From: JACCQS01 sp963766765
Lineage (GTDB): Bacteria > Actinomycetota > Actinomycetes > Mycobacteriales > Geodermatophilaceae
Reading direction: 5' to 3'
Assembly (NCBI GenBank): GCA_963766765.1
Contig: CAVYBR010000003.1
Span: forward strand, 1 to 64,000
DNA length: 64,000 nt
How positions within the stretch are numbered: position 1 is the stretch's first letter; every line of letters starts with the position of its first letter. Both the position numbers and the translations under genes were made by a program. Of this stretch, positions 51,272 to 60,007 are shown piece by piece. The notes under the pieces were generated by a model. That model did no database searches, had not been told where the DNA came from, and worked only from the letters and a program-made list of their open reading frames with translations.

Positions 51272-52512
51272 AGAAGGGCACCCTGCCGTTGCTCGGAGTA
51301 GCTCACCATGAACCGGTCCAGCACCAACTCGACCTGGTCGTCGGTGAGCTGCGGGAACAGGGGCAGCTGCAGGGAGTGCTCGGCGATGCGCTCGGCCGTC
51401 GGGCAGCTGATCGTTTCCGCTCCCCGTTCCCGGTAGAGCTGGAAGAGATAGCTGGGTCGGTACAGCCCGGGAACGGTGTGGATTCCGTGATCCCACATCA
51501 GCGACTTGTGCATGGAGTGGTTGTCCAACACCGTGGGATCGAGGACGAGGGTGTAGAGGTGGAAGCCATGTTCGGATTCCGGCGCCTCGTAGGGGACCGT
51601 CACGCCTTCGAGGCCGGCAAGCGCCTGGCTGTAGCGATGGGCGATCTCGCGTCGACGGTCGAGCAAGCCCGAGAGTTTCTTCAGTTGCTCCCGACCCACC
51701 GCGGACTGTGCCTCGGTCATCCGCAGGTTTGACGGGATCAGCCCGTCCACGTCAGCGATGTCGTACGGCCGAGGCCCTGGCGTCCCGTCATCGTGCGGAT
51801 CGTCCGGATACCGGGTTCCCATCGAGCGCAACCACGGAATCTTCACCGCGTACTCGTCACGCGATGTGGTGAGCATGCCGCCCTCGCCGAGGGTGGTCAT
51901 GTTCTTGATGGCATGGAAGCTGAAGCAGCCGACATCCCCGAACGAGCCGGCGTAACGGCCCTTGTAGGTGGCCCCCTGGGCGTGGGCGGCGTCCTCCACG
52001 ATGAGCAAGCCGTGCTCCCGGGCGATCTGGGTGATGGAGTCCATGTCGCAGATCTGTCCAGCGAGGTGGGTGATGAACAGGGCTTTGGTCCGCGGCGTGA
52101 TGGCGCCTCGGATGGCTTCAGGATCGATGTTGTAGGTCTGCTCGTCGACATCGACGAAGACCGGCGTAGCCCCGCGCGCCAGGACTGCCTGATTGGTCGA
52201 GATGAAGGTGATCGGCGTCGTGACCACCTCGTCGCCGGGTTGCAGGCCGCAGAGCTGCGCAGCCATGTGCAGGGCCACGGTGCAGTTGGATGCCGTGTAG
52301 GCGTAAGGCACCTGGTGGTATGCGGCCCATTCCCGTTCGAACTCAACTGTCTCGAGGCCAGTTGTCAGCCAGCCGCTGTCGATGACCCGGTTGATGGCCG
52401 CCTTCTCCTCCGGTCCATACGGTGCGCCCATGAAGCTGTACGGGACCTTGATCGAGGCTCCTTCCGGCGGGGTGTAGAGGGTGCGGTAGATGCTGTGCGT
52501 GACTCCGGGCAC
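51268..52512 (-). CDS. DegT/DnrJ/EryC1/StrS family PLP aminotransferase
   Basis: A 414-residue PLP enzyme. Lys203 in FSFHAIKNMTTLGEGG binds PLP, IVEDAAHAQGATYKGR supplies the cofactor Asp, and TASNCTVALHMAAQLCGL binds the phosphate. The family transaminates keto sugars and keto-cyclitols (usually with glutamate as donor) or dehydrates hydroxy sugars. In this transport-containing operon it could run in reverse, removing the amino group from a deacetylated amino sugar or cyclitol. The GTG start has an AAAGGA site. Confidence 0.92.
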   Translation of the reverse strand: MPGVTHSIYRTLYTPPEGASIKVPYSFMGAPYGPEEKAAINRVIDSGWLTTGLETVEFEREWAAYHQVPYAYTASNCTVALHMAAQLCGLQPGDEVVTTPITFISTNQAVLARGATPVFVDVDEQTYNIDPEAIRGAITPRTKALFITHLAGQICDMDSITQIAREHGLLIVEDAAHAQGATYKGRYAGSFGDVGCFSFHAIKNMTTLGEGGMLTTSRDEYAVKIPWLRSMGTRYPDDPHDDGTPGPRPYDIADVDGLIPSNLRMTEAQSAVGREQLKKLSGLLDRRREIAHRYSQALAGLEGVTVPYEAPESEHGFHLYTLVLDPTVLDNHSMHKSLMWDHGIHTVPGLYRPSYLFQLYRERGAETISCPTAERIAEHSLQLPLFPQLTDDQVELVLDRFMVSYSEQRQGALL

Positions 52513-52536
52513 GACGGTCCTTTCGTTGGCTGGTTG

Positions 52537-53214
52537 CTACGGGAGGAGACGGTGGGTGCGCAGGCGTCCCCAGGCCGGCTCGTGTCCGAAGGCTTCGGCG
52601 AATGGCATTTGGACCTGGACCCCGCGGGCTCTGGCGCAGATCTCCGCTGTCTCCCTCGCGGTGGCACCGCCCTGATCCTCGACGGGGGGACTGACCGCGT
52701 CCAGCAGCTCGAGTTTTCGTTCCCAGACATCGTTGATGTCCACGTACTCCGGTGTGCCGGAGGCGAAATGGGTCACTGGGTCGCCCTGCGCGATGACTGC
52801 CCGCACGGAGACCGCCTCGCGATCGGTGAGCGACGGATAGTTCGGGACACATGCGCAATAGGCCGCGCCGAAGACCAACTGAGCCAAAGTGCGGGAGTCC
52901 GGCCGCAGGGCAGTGTTGGCCGGACCGAGGATGACGTCAGGGCGGGTTACCCGAAAGACGTCCGTCAGCAGGTCCCGGGATGCCTTGTCATCGTCGACTG
53001 AGTCCATGTCCAGTCCGAACCAGTTGTCCGCATCGACGTTCAGCCGACGTTGCAGCTCAGCTCCCACGCCATCCTCGGCGCCGCCCGCCGCTGCGGGCGG
53101 CCGAGAGAGTGCGATGACACTGACCTGATGGTCTGCGTCCGCGTAGCGCAACAGTGTTCCGCCGCAGGAGACGACAACGTCCGACAGGGAAGTGCCCACC
53201 GCGGTGACCCGCAT
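52537..53214 (-). CDS. PIG-L/LmbE-like protein lacking the zinc-site motifs
   Basis: A 225-residue protein with the overall PIG-L Rossmann-like pattern. The strand MRVTAVGTSLSDVVVSCGGTLLRYA aligns with the canonical AHPDDVE-CGGT region, and VISVIALSRP, RPDVILGPANTALRPD and GTPEYVDINDVWERKLELL follow in family order. The AHPDD ligands are replaced by GTSLS, and HPDH by LRPDS. No zinc site remains, so hydrolysis is unlikely. It may be a partner of the canonical PIG-L protein two genes upstream. The ATG overlaps the isomerase stop (TGATG). Confidence 0.8.
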   Translation of the reverse strand: MRVTAVGTSLSDVVVSCGGTLLRYADADHQVSVIALSRPPAAAGGAEDGVGAELQRRLNVDADNWFGLDMDSVDDDKASRDLLTDVFRVTRPDVILGPANTALRPDSRTLAQLVFGAAYCACVPNYPSLTDREAVSVRAVIAQGDPVTHFASGTPEYVDINDVWERKLELLDAVSPPVEDQGGATARETAEICARARGVQVQMPFAEAFGHEPAWGRLRTHRLLP

Positions 53215-54062
53215 CAGCCGACGCCTTCTCTGCGACAGAATTCGATCCCCTGCTGAAAGCAGCTGTCCAACATCTCCGGCGGCACGTGCGCCTCGATCGT
53301 CACCGAGACATCGAGGTCGTCCTCGAGGACGCGCTTCAAGACTGCACGGTTGTCGGTGATTCCCTGCTCGACCGGCACGAAGCGGAAGTCGCCGTGGACG
53401 AGGTCAGTCACGATGCGGCCGTGGTAACCGGAATCCAGATCCGGTTGCACCGGACGGGCATCCTTGATGTGCACGTTGCGGATGTAGGGCTTCAGCACGG
53501 TGTAGGCGTCCTCGAGCGGTTGGCCGCCGATGGCGAAGTTGCAGTAGTCGAAGTTGAGCGCGAAGTTGGGCGACCCGATCGCCTCGATCAACGTGCGGCA
53601 CCCCTGCGCGGTATTGGTGAGCTCCCCCGGCGCATGACTGAAATGGTTCTCGATCAGAATAGTGACGCCGACATCCTCGGCCCGGCGCACGCTCTCACTC
53701 ACGAGATCGACGAAGCGCTCCAGCGCCTCCGACTCGGGTCGGGTTGGGTGGCCCCCGAAGTAGGTGACCGCGAATGGCGCACTCAACGCAGCCGCACAGT
53801 CGACGGAGTCGTCCAGCAACTGGACCATGGCTGCCACGGCGTCTGGGTCATCGACCATGTTCGGCTTGCTCAGGCTCGCCACAGCGGTCACCGACACGTC
53901 GTGCGCCCTAGCGATCTCGGCAACTTCTGCCGCAGTTGCGGGGGTGATGTCGCCGGGCGTGACGAGTTCGCAGTGTCCGACGCCGAGGTCTTTGGTCTTG
54001 GCGAGGGAGCTCGCCGGCGGCTCGTGGTACTCGAATGCGGCGATGCCCAGGGTGCGGGTCAT
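53214..54062 (-). CDS. Sugar phosphate isomerase/epimerase family TIM-barrel protein (copy 2)
   Basis: A 282-residue barrel with full metal-site segments: VTILIENHFSHAPGEL, LNFDYCNFAIGGQP, IRNVHIKDARPVQ and VTIEAHVPPEML. It is paralogous to the protein at 50408, with the identical NFAIGG motif. Two such enzymes may epimerise and dehydrate successive intermediates, as IolE and IolH-type proteins do in inositol breakdown. ATG 54062 has a GGGAGG site and overlaps the PIG-L stop by four bases. Confidence 0.88.
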   Translation of the reverse strand: MTRTLGIAAFEYHEPPASSLAKTKDLGVGHCELVTPGDITPATAAEVAEIARAHDVSVTAVASLSKPNMVDDPDAVAAMVQLLDDSVDCAAALSAPFAVTYFGGHPTRPESEALERFVDLVSESVRRAEDVGVTILIENHFSHAPGELTNTAQGCRTLIEAIGSPNFALNFDYCNFAIGGQPLEDAYTVLKPYIRNVHIKDARPVQPDLDSGYHGRIVTDLVHGDFRFVPVEQGITDNRAVLKRVLEDDLDVSVTIEAHVPPEMLDSCFQQGIEFCRREGVG

Positions 54063-54778
54063 GAGTGCCTCCCTTGATTGGAGTTCGCGAACTCGGTTGT
54101 CCCGTCTGTCATGGCCGACCGTGACGCAACGCCGGGGACATCCCACGTTGCACCGTGGGCCGCAGCCAAGCCCTCGGCGAGAGTGAGCCCGGACTGCAGT
54201 CCCCGCCAGCGCGCGTTCCACTCGATCATGTACGTCATATCGGTATGCCGAGCCGCGCTCATCCACGTCATCTGCGACGCGTGGCAACGGATCATGTCGA
54301 TCTTCTGGTCGAACACAGGGGCGATGTCGATGTAGGTGTCCGGCACGAAGTCCACCCCGCCGATCGTGTCCATGAACCACACCGGCACGTTCGGAGCTTC
54401 GTGTGCTGAGGCGGCGAGGGCCAGCTCGCCGGTGATCCGATGATCCGGGTGATAGTCGTCGGGTCGGTGGGTCACGATGAGGTCTGGGCGCTCCGCCTCG
54501 ATCAGTGCACCAACCGCATTCCGGTGCTCGGCCGCGTCGTACAACTCGAGGTCGCCGGTGATTCGGCCGACCACCTCCGCTCCGATCAACGCAGCCGCGG
54601 CTTTCGCCTCTGCGTGCCGGGTCGCGGCCAACTCATCCGGATCGTCACGACCGCCCTTGTCACCGTAGGTCAGATGCGCCAGCGTGATCTCGTGTCCTGC
54701 CTTGGCCAGCAGCGCCATCGTTCCCGCGCAACAGATCTCGACGTCATCGGGATGGGCGGCAATCACCAGGACCTTCAC
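54059..54778 (-). CDS. PIG-L/LmbE family N-deacetylase
   Basis: A 239-residue zinc hydrolase. AHPDDVE (His9, Asp12) and HPDHR (His113) give the three ligands, as in N-acetylglucosaminyl-inositol deacetylase MshB and related enzymes that remove N-acyl groups from amino sugars or glycosides. This is the canonical member of the PIG-L pair in the operon. The GTG start has a TAGGAG site. A likely job is to free the amino group that the DegT enzyme then acts on. Confidence 0.9.
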   Translation of the reverse strand: MKVLVIAAHPDDVEICCAGTMALLAKAGHEITLAHLTYGDKGGRDDPDELAATRHAEAKAAAALIGAEVVGRITGDLELYDAAEHRNAVGALIEAERPDLIVTHRPDDYHPDHRITGELALAASAHEAPNVPVWFMDTIGGVDFVPDTYIDIAPVFDQKIDMIRCHASQMTWMSAARHTDMTYMIEWNARWRGLQSGLTLAEGLAAAHGATWDVPGVASRSAMTDGTTEFANSNQGRHS

Positions 54779-54785
54779 AGATCTC

Positions 54786-55793
54786 CTAGGTTCGCAGGAC
54801 GGGGTTGAGGACGAGGTACAGGACGTCGACGAGCAGGTTCACCACCGCGTAGGCAAGCGTGATGGCGATGACCACACCCATCAGTGCCGGGAAGTCCTGC
54901 CGGAACATGGCGGCGACCGCGTACTGACCGAGCCCTGGCCAGCTGAAGATCGACTCCGTCAACACCGCGCCGCCGAGGAGCGCCCCGAACGTCAGCCCCG
55001 CAACGGTCACGGTGGGCAGGAGCCCGTTGCGCAGCGCGTGGATGTACAGGGCGCGGCGTGGGCTCACCCCCTTCGCCCGTGCTGCCCGCATGTATTCCTG
55101 GCTCAGGACGTCCAGCATGCTGGCCCTGGTGACCCGGGCGATGATGCCGGCTCCCATGATCCCCAGGGTGAGAGCGGGAAGTGCGATGTGGCGTAACGCA
55201 TCCCAGAGCACCGCCCAATTGCCTTGCAGGAGGCTGTCCAGGATCAAGCTCTGCGTGATCGAGTCGGGGAGTTCGCTGCCGAGGGTGAAGCGGCCGCTGC
55301 CCGGGAACCAGCCAAGGACGCTGTAGAAGACAAGGATCAGCAGCAGCCCAAGCCAGAACACTGGCATCGAGGATCCGACCAGCGCGAACAATCGGCCGCC
55401 GTGGTCCAGGAAGCCGCCCTTGTGCACCGCGGCCAGGATTCCGAAGATCCCACCCATGAGCAGGGCAAGCGTGATGCCGGCGACGGCGAGTTCGAGCGTC
55501 GCCATGAAGTAGCGCCCGAGGTCCGCGGCGACCGGTCGTCCGGTGAAGATGGACGTGCCCAGATCACCGCGGACCAGGCGGCTCAGGTAGACCCCGTACT
55601 GAATCAGTATCGGCTGATCCAGGCCCAGCCGCTCCCGAGCGGCTGCCACCTGTTCGTCGGTTGCGTTCTCCCCGGCCGCGGTCGCCGCGGGGTCGGCCGG
55701 GAGGACCTGGGAGAGGACGAAGGTGATCAGGCTGACGCCCACGGCGAGCGGCACGAGCGTTGCCGTGCGCTTGAGAATCATTCGCCAGATCAC
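54786..55793 (-). CDS. Dipeptide/oligopeptide-type ABC transporter permease (DppB)
   Basis: A 335-residue permease with six hydrophobic segments. The N-terminal segment TLVPLAVGVSLITFVLSQVL and loop AAGENATDEQVAAARERLGLDQP are typical of DppB; the coupling helix is EYMRAARAKGVSPRRALYIHALRNGLLP. The GTG start has a GGAAGGGG site. It follows the binding-protein gene after 38 bases and partners DppC at 57442. Confidence 0.93.
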   Translation of the reverse strand: MIWRMILKRTATLVPLAVGVSLITFVLSQVLPADPAATAAGENATDEQVAAARERLGLDQPILIQYGVYLSRLVRGDLGTSIFTGRPVAADLGRYFMATLELAVAGITLALLMGGIFGILAAVHKGGFLDHGGRLFALVGSSMPVFWLGLLLILVFYSVLGWFPGSGRFTLGSELPDSITQSLILDSLLQGNWAVLWDALRHIALPALTLGIMGAGIIARVTRASMLDVLSQEYMRAARAKGVSPRRALYIHALRNGLLPTVTVAGLTFGALLGGAVLTESIFSWPGLGQYAVAAMFRQDFPALMGVVIAITLAYAVVNLLVDVLYLVLNPVLRT

Positions 55794-55831
55794 CTACGTC
55801 CCCTTCCTATTTGCCGATCCCTTCGCTGTGG

Positions 55832-57421
55832 TCAGCTGAGCTCGAGGGTCCAGATCGGGACCCACCTGACTCCCTCGACATCCGGACCCAGGACGGCGGT
55901 GCCGAGCGGACGGAAGAGGAACACGTACGGCCCCTCTGACGACACCGCCTGACCGATCTCTTCATAGAGCGTCCCGCGCTCGTCCGCGTCGTTGAGCGCC
56001 CGCGCTTCGAGGATCAGTTCGGTGACCTCGGGATCGTTGTACGACAACCGTGTGGTCGCCTGCGTATTGACATCACCGTGCGGGCTCACCACGGGATCCG
56101 GGTCGGGGTAGGTGGGCCCGAAATACCAAAGGATGGCCGGCAGTTGACCCGCTCGGTAGGCCGGGAACAGGGCGTTGATGTCCTGAACCTGCAGGTTGGC
56201 CGTGATCCCCACCTCTGCCAGGTCGGCCTGGATCTTGGTGGCCAGACTGTTCGTCGGTACGCCGAGACCCTTGACCGTGTCGTTGGCCAGATACAGATCG
56301 AAGGCGAACCCGTCTGCCAGTCCGGCTTCCTCCAGCAGGTCTCGGGCATGGTCGGGGTCGTGGTCGTAGATGTCGTCCAAGCTCGGGTCGTGACCGGTCA
56401 GGCCTTCAGCCACGACACCGCCGGCTTTGACTGCCTGGCCGTCGAGCAGGCCATCGATGATGCCCTCGTAGTCGATCGCGTACCGCACCGCGTCCCGCAC
56501 CCGTGGATCGGAGAACGGCTCCGCGGACAGGTTGAGTCCCAAGTAGTAGGTGGACAGGTCCGAGCCGGTGGAGATCCCGAACCCGTCGCCCTCCAGCTCA
56601 GCCACCTGCTGCGGAAGGATGTCCAGCGCGACGTCGAGGTCTCCCTGGCGCAGCCCGGACACCTGCTGCGCGGACTCGGTGACGAACTCGATCTGGACCG
56701 ATTCGAATCGCGGTTCATCGCCCCAGAACTCGTCGTTACGGGTCAGCGTGATGTACGAGCTGCGCTCCCAGGTGTCCAGCTGGTACGGGCCGGACCCGGC
56801 GGTGTGCTCCGTGAGCCAGGCCCGCTGCTCCTCCACGTCCTCACCAGCAGCTTCGGTAACGGCCGCCTCAGAGATGATGCTGGCAGCGGTTCCGCTCAAC
56901 GCTGCCAGGAATCCGCCGAACGGCTTGACGAGGGTGATGACCAGGCTCGTCTCACTAGGCGCTTCGAGCGTGGCGCCGTCCAGCGATGGCCGGATCTGGA
57001 AGCCCTGGATTGCCTCCGGCCAGTCCAGCACCCGCTGGAAGGACCACAGGACATCGGCTGAGGTCACCGGGCTTCCGTCAGCAAATGTTGCATCGGGATC
57101 GAGCTCGAAGCTGTATGTCAGCCCGTCGTCACTCACGTCCCAGGACTCGGCCAGGGACGGCTGCACCTCAGAGGCATCGAAGTCGTAGCTCACCAGCGTT
57201 TGGTAGACGTTGTGCAGCACACCGATGCCGAGGACCCCGGCCTCGTTCGGTGGATCCATCGTGAGCGCCTCGAGTCCCCAGGCGATCCGCAGCGTCTGGC
57301 TGCTCGTGCCCGATCCCGCGTCGTCGGTCGATCCGTCGTCGTAGGAGCTGCCGCATGCCGTGAGGGCCAGGGCGGTTGCCATGGCAATCAAGCTGCGCCT
57401 GGCGAGTCTGAATGTTCGCAT
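55832..57421 (-). CDS. Dipeptide/oligopeptide-type ABC transporter substrate-binding lipoprotein
   Basis: A 529-residue SBP_bac_5 protein exported as a lipoprotein (LALTAC, Cys23). It contains TLRIAWGLEALTMDPP, VYQTLVSYDFDASEVQPSLAE, VSDDGLTYSFELDPDATFADG and SVQIEFVTESAQQVSGLRQG. This family binds peptides but also nickel chelates, oligosaccharides, opines or cyclic compounds, so the ligand cannot be deduced. ATG 57421 has a GAAGGAG site. It lies between the two permease genes. Confidence 0.93.
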   Translation of the reverse strand: MRTFRLARRSLIAMATALALTACGSSYDDGSTDDAGSGTSSQTLRIAWGLEALTMDPPNEAGVLGIGVLHNVYQTLVSYDFDASEVQPSLAESWDVSDDGLTYSFELDPDATFADGSPVTSADVLWSFQRVLDWPEAIQGFQIRPSLDGATLEAPSETSLVITLVKPFGGFLAALSGTAASIISEAAVTEAAGEDVEEQRAWLTEHTAGSGPYQLDTWERSSYITLTRNDEFWGDEPRFESVQIEFVTESAQQVSGLRQGDLDVALDILPQQVAELEGDGFGISTGSDLSTYYLGLNLSAEPFSDPRVRDAVRYAIDYEGIIDGLLDGQAVKAGGVVAEGLTGHDPSLDDIYDHDPDHARDLLEEAGLADGFAFDLYLANDTVKGLGVPTNSLATKIQADLAEVGITANLQVQDINALFPAYRAGQLPAILWYFGPTYPDPDPVVSPHGDVNTQATTRLSYNDPEVTELILEARALNDADERGTLYEEIGQAVSSEGPYVFLFRPLGTAVLGPDVEGVRWVPIWTLELS

Positions 57422-57441
57422 GCCGTTCTCCTTCGCTGGAT

Positions 57442-58374
57442 TCATCGCGATCGCCTCGGGTCGAGGACGTCTCGGAGCGCTTCGCCGGCGAGGTTGAAGG
57501 CCAACCCGGCGATCAGAATGACGAGGCCGGGCAGGGTGGAGACCCACCACGCGGACTCGATGTAGTTGCGTCCGTCGGCCACCATGACGCCCCACTCAGG
57601 AGTGGGGGGCTGGACCCCGAGGCCGATGAAGCTGAGACCGGAGATGTAGACGATGGCAAAGCCAACGTCCATCGTGGCCTTGACGATCACGTGCGGAAGC
57701 GCGGCCGGGAAGATGTGTCGGCCGAGGATGCTGATCGGGCTCGAGCCCAGAACCCTTGCCGCGTCCACATATTGGGCACGCGACTCCCCCAGTGCGGCAC
57801 TGCGGGCCAGTCGCGCGTACTCGGGCCACCAGGTGATGCTCACCGCGATCAGGAGATTGGGCAGGCTCGGCCCGAGTGCGGCGGACACGGCCATAGCTAG
57901 GATCAGCTTGGGAAAGGCCAGAAACAGGTCGGCCGTGCGCATGATGACGCTGTCGACCTTGCCACCCAGATAGCCGGCCAGCAGTCCGAGCGCGGTACCG
58001 ACGGTCATCGCTACGGCAACGACGGACAGTCCGAGGAACAGCGAGATCCGACCGCCGGAGATGACTCGACTGAACAGGTCCCTGCCCAGTTCATCGGTTC
58101 CGAACCAGTGCTCGGTCGAGGGGGGCATCAAGAGGCTGGAGAAGTCCTGAGCCGAAGGGTTCGAGAGCACCAGCGGTCCCAAGGCACAGGCCAGGACGAG
58201 GATGCCGACGATGATGCCGCCAGCCACTCCCGACCCGGGAATTGCCTTGAGGCCGCGGCGACGTGTCGCCGGTTCGGCCAACGCGGACACCGTGCTCGAG
58301 GCCGGGCTGGCGACCGTCGGATCGTTCGTCAGTCCCCGGACCTCGTCGCTGAGTGGCCCAGCCGACATGCTCAT
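57442..58374 (-). CDS. Dipeptide/oligopeptide-type ABC transporter permease (DppC)
   Basis: A 310-residue permease. The family hallmarks are HWFGTDELGRDLFSRVISGGRISLFLG, TADLFLAFPKLILAMAVSA and the coupling helix VDAARVLGSSPISILGRHIFPA, ending GEALRDVLDPR. Its start overlaps the preceding amidohydrolase stop by four bases. It partners DppB. Confidence 0.93.
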   Translation of the reverse strand: MSMSAGPLSDEVRGLTNDPTVASPASSTVSALAEPATRRRGLKAIPGSGVAGGIIVGILVLACALGPLVLSNPSAQDFSSLLMPPSTEHWFGTDELGRDLFSRVISGGRISLFLGLSVVAVAMTVGTALGLLAGYLGGKVDSVIMRTADLFLAFPKLILAMAVSAALGPSLPNLLIAVSITWWPEYARLARSAALGESRAQYVDAARVLGSSPISILGRHIFPAALPHVIVKATMDVGFAIVYISGLSFIGLGVQPPTPEWGVMVADGRNYIESAWWVSTLPGLVILIAGLAFNLAGEALRDVLDPRRSR

Positions 58375-59156
58375 CGCTGGATTCCATTGATCAGACGACG
58401 GAGGTTGTCGCCGGCGATCAGCGCCCGGTCCGCCTGGGGGATCTTGGCGAACGTCGTGCCCAGAACCGATGGGCCAGGCGGCCCCACCGGCATGCCGCTT
58501 CCGAACAGCAGCCGATCAGCGCCCACCGTCTTGGCAAGGAACTCATAGCCCCGATGCGCTGTGAAGAAGGACATCTCGGCGTGCAGGTTCGGACATTCCC
58601 GCAGCAGCGGAACCAAGACGCGGACCGCAGAGAAGTTCGTCCGGACGATCACCATCGGCAGATCTGGAAATGCCTGGCACATGTCGTAGACGTTCTGCGC
58701 GCTGAACCCGGTCGATGGCCCATCCGGGTAGCGGCCGAGGTCACTGCTGGCCAGCAGGACCGGCATCCGCGCGCTGGCCAGTGCACTCCAGGCCGGACCG
58801 AGCGCCCATGGCGCAACGAGGTGCCCGTGATAGGGAGACGGCGCAACTCGGACCCCGCACACACCGGCAGCCAGGATTTCCGCGACGAACGCGTCCGGAT
58901 CCGGGATGTCGATCGTGGTGTGTTGGGGCATCACCCACACCGGTCGCGTACCCGGATGCTGGGCGACGACGTCGAGGATCTTCGAGTTGGCACTGGTGTC
59001 CCGCTCGGCGGCTTGGGCCGCAGCGATGAGGGCCTCCTGCACGCCATGGCGGCGCAGTTCGCCGAGGATGTCCTCCGGTGAGTGCAACGTCCCCGGCCCG
59101 GGCCGTGAGATCCGGCCCACCAGGCAGTTGGCGTCGAAGAACCGCAAGTCGCTCAC
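58371..59156 (-). CDS. Amidohydrolase-2 family protein without metal ligands
   Basis: A 261-residue TIM-barrel protein of the amidohydrolase_2 group. Where active members have DAHxH it reads FFDANCLVGR; where they have HxG it reads IVRTNFSAV; and the catalytic FGTD segment is LLFGSGMPVGP. So all three metal-site positions are altered. It may still catalyse metal-free chemistry or form a heteromer with the canonical amidohydrolase encoded next to it, with which it shares barrel order. The GTG start overlaps the other gene (GTGA). Confidence 0.78.
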   Translation of the reverse strand: MSDLRFFDANCLVGRISRPGPGTLHSPEDILGELRRHGVQEALIAAAQAAERDTSANSKILDVVAQHPGTRPVWVMPQHTTIDIPDPDAFVAEILAAGVCGVRVAPSPYHGHLVAPWALGPAWSALASARMPVLLASSDLGRYPDGPSTGFSAQNVYDMCQAFPDLPMVIVRTNFSAVRVLVPLLRECPNLHAEMSFFTAHRGYEFLAKTVGADRLLFGSGMPVGPPGPSVLGTTFAKIPQADRALIAGDNLRRLINGIQR

Positions 59157-60007
59157 CGCGCGGCCTCGAGCAGCTGCGCCATGGTTGCGCCGAAGACCTT
59201 TTCCTTTGCGCCGTCCGGGATCTTTGCGAACGCGACGTGCGCGACCTCCGCATGCCAGTCGTGGAATGGCGCATCGGTACCGAAGAGGACCTTGTCCTCG
59301 CCCACCTGGTCCACCAGATATTCCAGGACTCCGGTGAACCGCGCCATCGCGCAGATCTCGAGGAAGACATTGTCGTGGGCCTGTGCGGTCGCGATGGCCT
59401 CGTCCAGCATCTCCCAGGAGTTGTAACCACCACAGTGGCCGATCAACACGTTCATCGCCGGATGCCTGGCTGCCACGCGTCCCAGATCGCTGGGTCGACA
59501 CCGATGCGATTCACTCGTCGGTCCGGCATGGATGAGGACCGGCAGGCTGCGCTGGGCGGCGTACTCCCAGACCGGCTCGTAGGCAGGTCCAACGATCGGG
59601 TAGTCGTGGTGATAGGAGGTCGGGTGGACCTCTCCGATACCCACGACTCCTGGTTCGGCGAAGCACTCAGCCAGTACGGGTTCGATCAGTTCGGGATAGC
59701 GGGGGTTGATGAGCACCATCCCGAGAAGCCGGCCGGGATGGTCGCGAACGGCTTGAAGCATGTCGCCGTTCCCGTCCCCGGCGCCGATGACGCTGATGCA
59801 CGCCTTGTCGATGCCCAGCGAGTCCATCGCCTCGACCATCTCCGTGCTGCTCGCGTACGGCACGTGTGCCATCGAAGAGGTCCCACCCATGAGGTGGGCA
59901 TGCGCGTCGATGACCAGGCAGTCCAGCGGATGTCCCTGCAAGGTTCGCTGATGAATGTCGTCGGTCGGCGACGCATCTGGACGTGCCATCGCCACCTGGT
60001 CAGTCAA
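59153..60007 (-). CDS. Amidohydrolase-2 family metal-dependent hydrolase/decarboxylase
   Basis: A 284-residue ACMSD-like barrel with a full set of metal-site motifs: IDAHAHLMGG (His36, His38), VLIHAGPTSESH, VLIGHCGGYN and KVLFGTDAPFHDWH. Related enzymes hydrolyse lactones and amides or decarboxylate aromatic and enol acids. The proposed start is a TTG at 60007, since it has a GGAGG site eight bases upstream and overlaps the SDR stop; an ATG at 59989 is the alternative. It should be the active partner of the neighbouring degenerate amidohydrolase. Confidence 0.85.
   Translation of the reverse strand: MTDQVAMARPDASPTDDIHQRTLQGHPLDCLVIDAHAHLMGGTSSMAHVPYASSTEMVEAMDSLGIDKACISVIGAGDGNGDMLQAVRDHPGRLLGMVLINPRYPELIEPVLAECFAEPGVVGIGEVHPTSYHHDYPIVGPAYEPVWEYAAQRSLPVLIHAGPTSESHRCRPSDLGRVAARHPAMNVLIGHCGGYNSWEMLDEAIATAQAHDNVFLEICAMARFTGVLEYLVDQVGEDKVLFGTDAPFHDWHAEVAHVAFAKIPDGAKEKVFGATMAQLLEAAR

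Noticed and set aside
51793..53001. Open frame of about 400 codons on the plus strand across the DegT and PIG-L-like genes
   Set aside because: It runs antisense to two genes with clear motifs and shows no recognisable domain.
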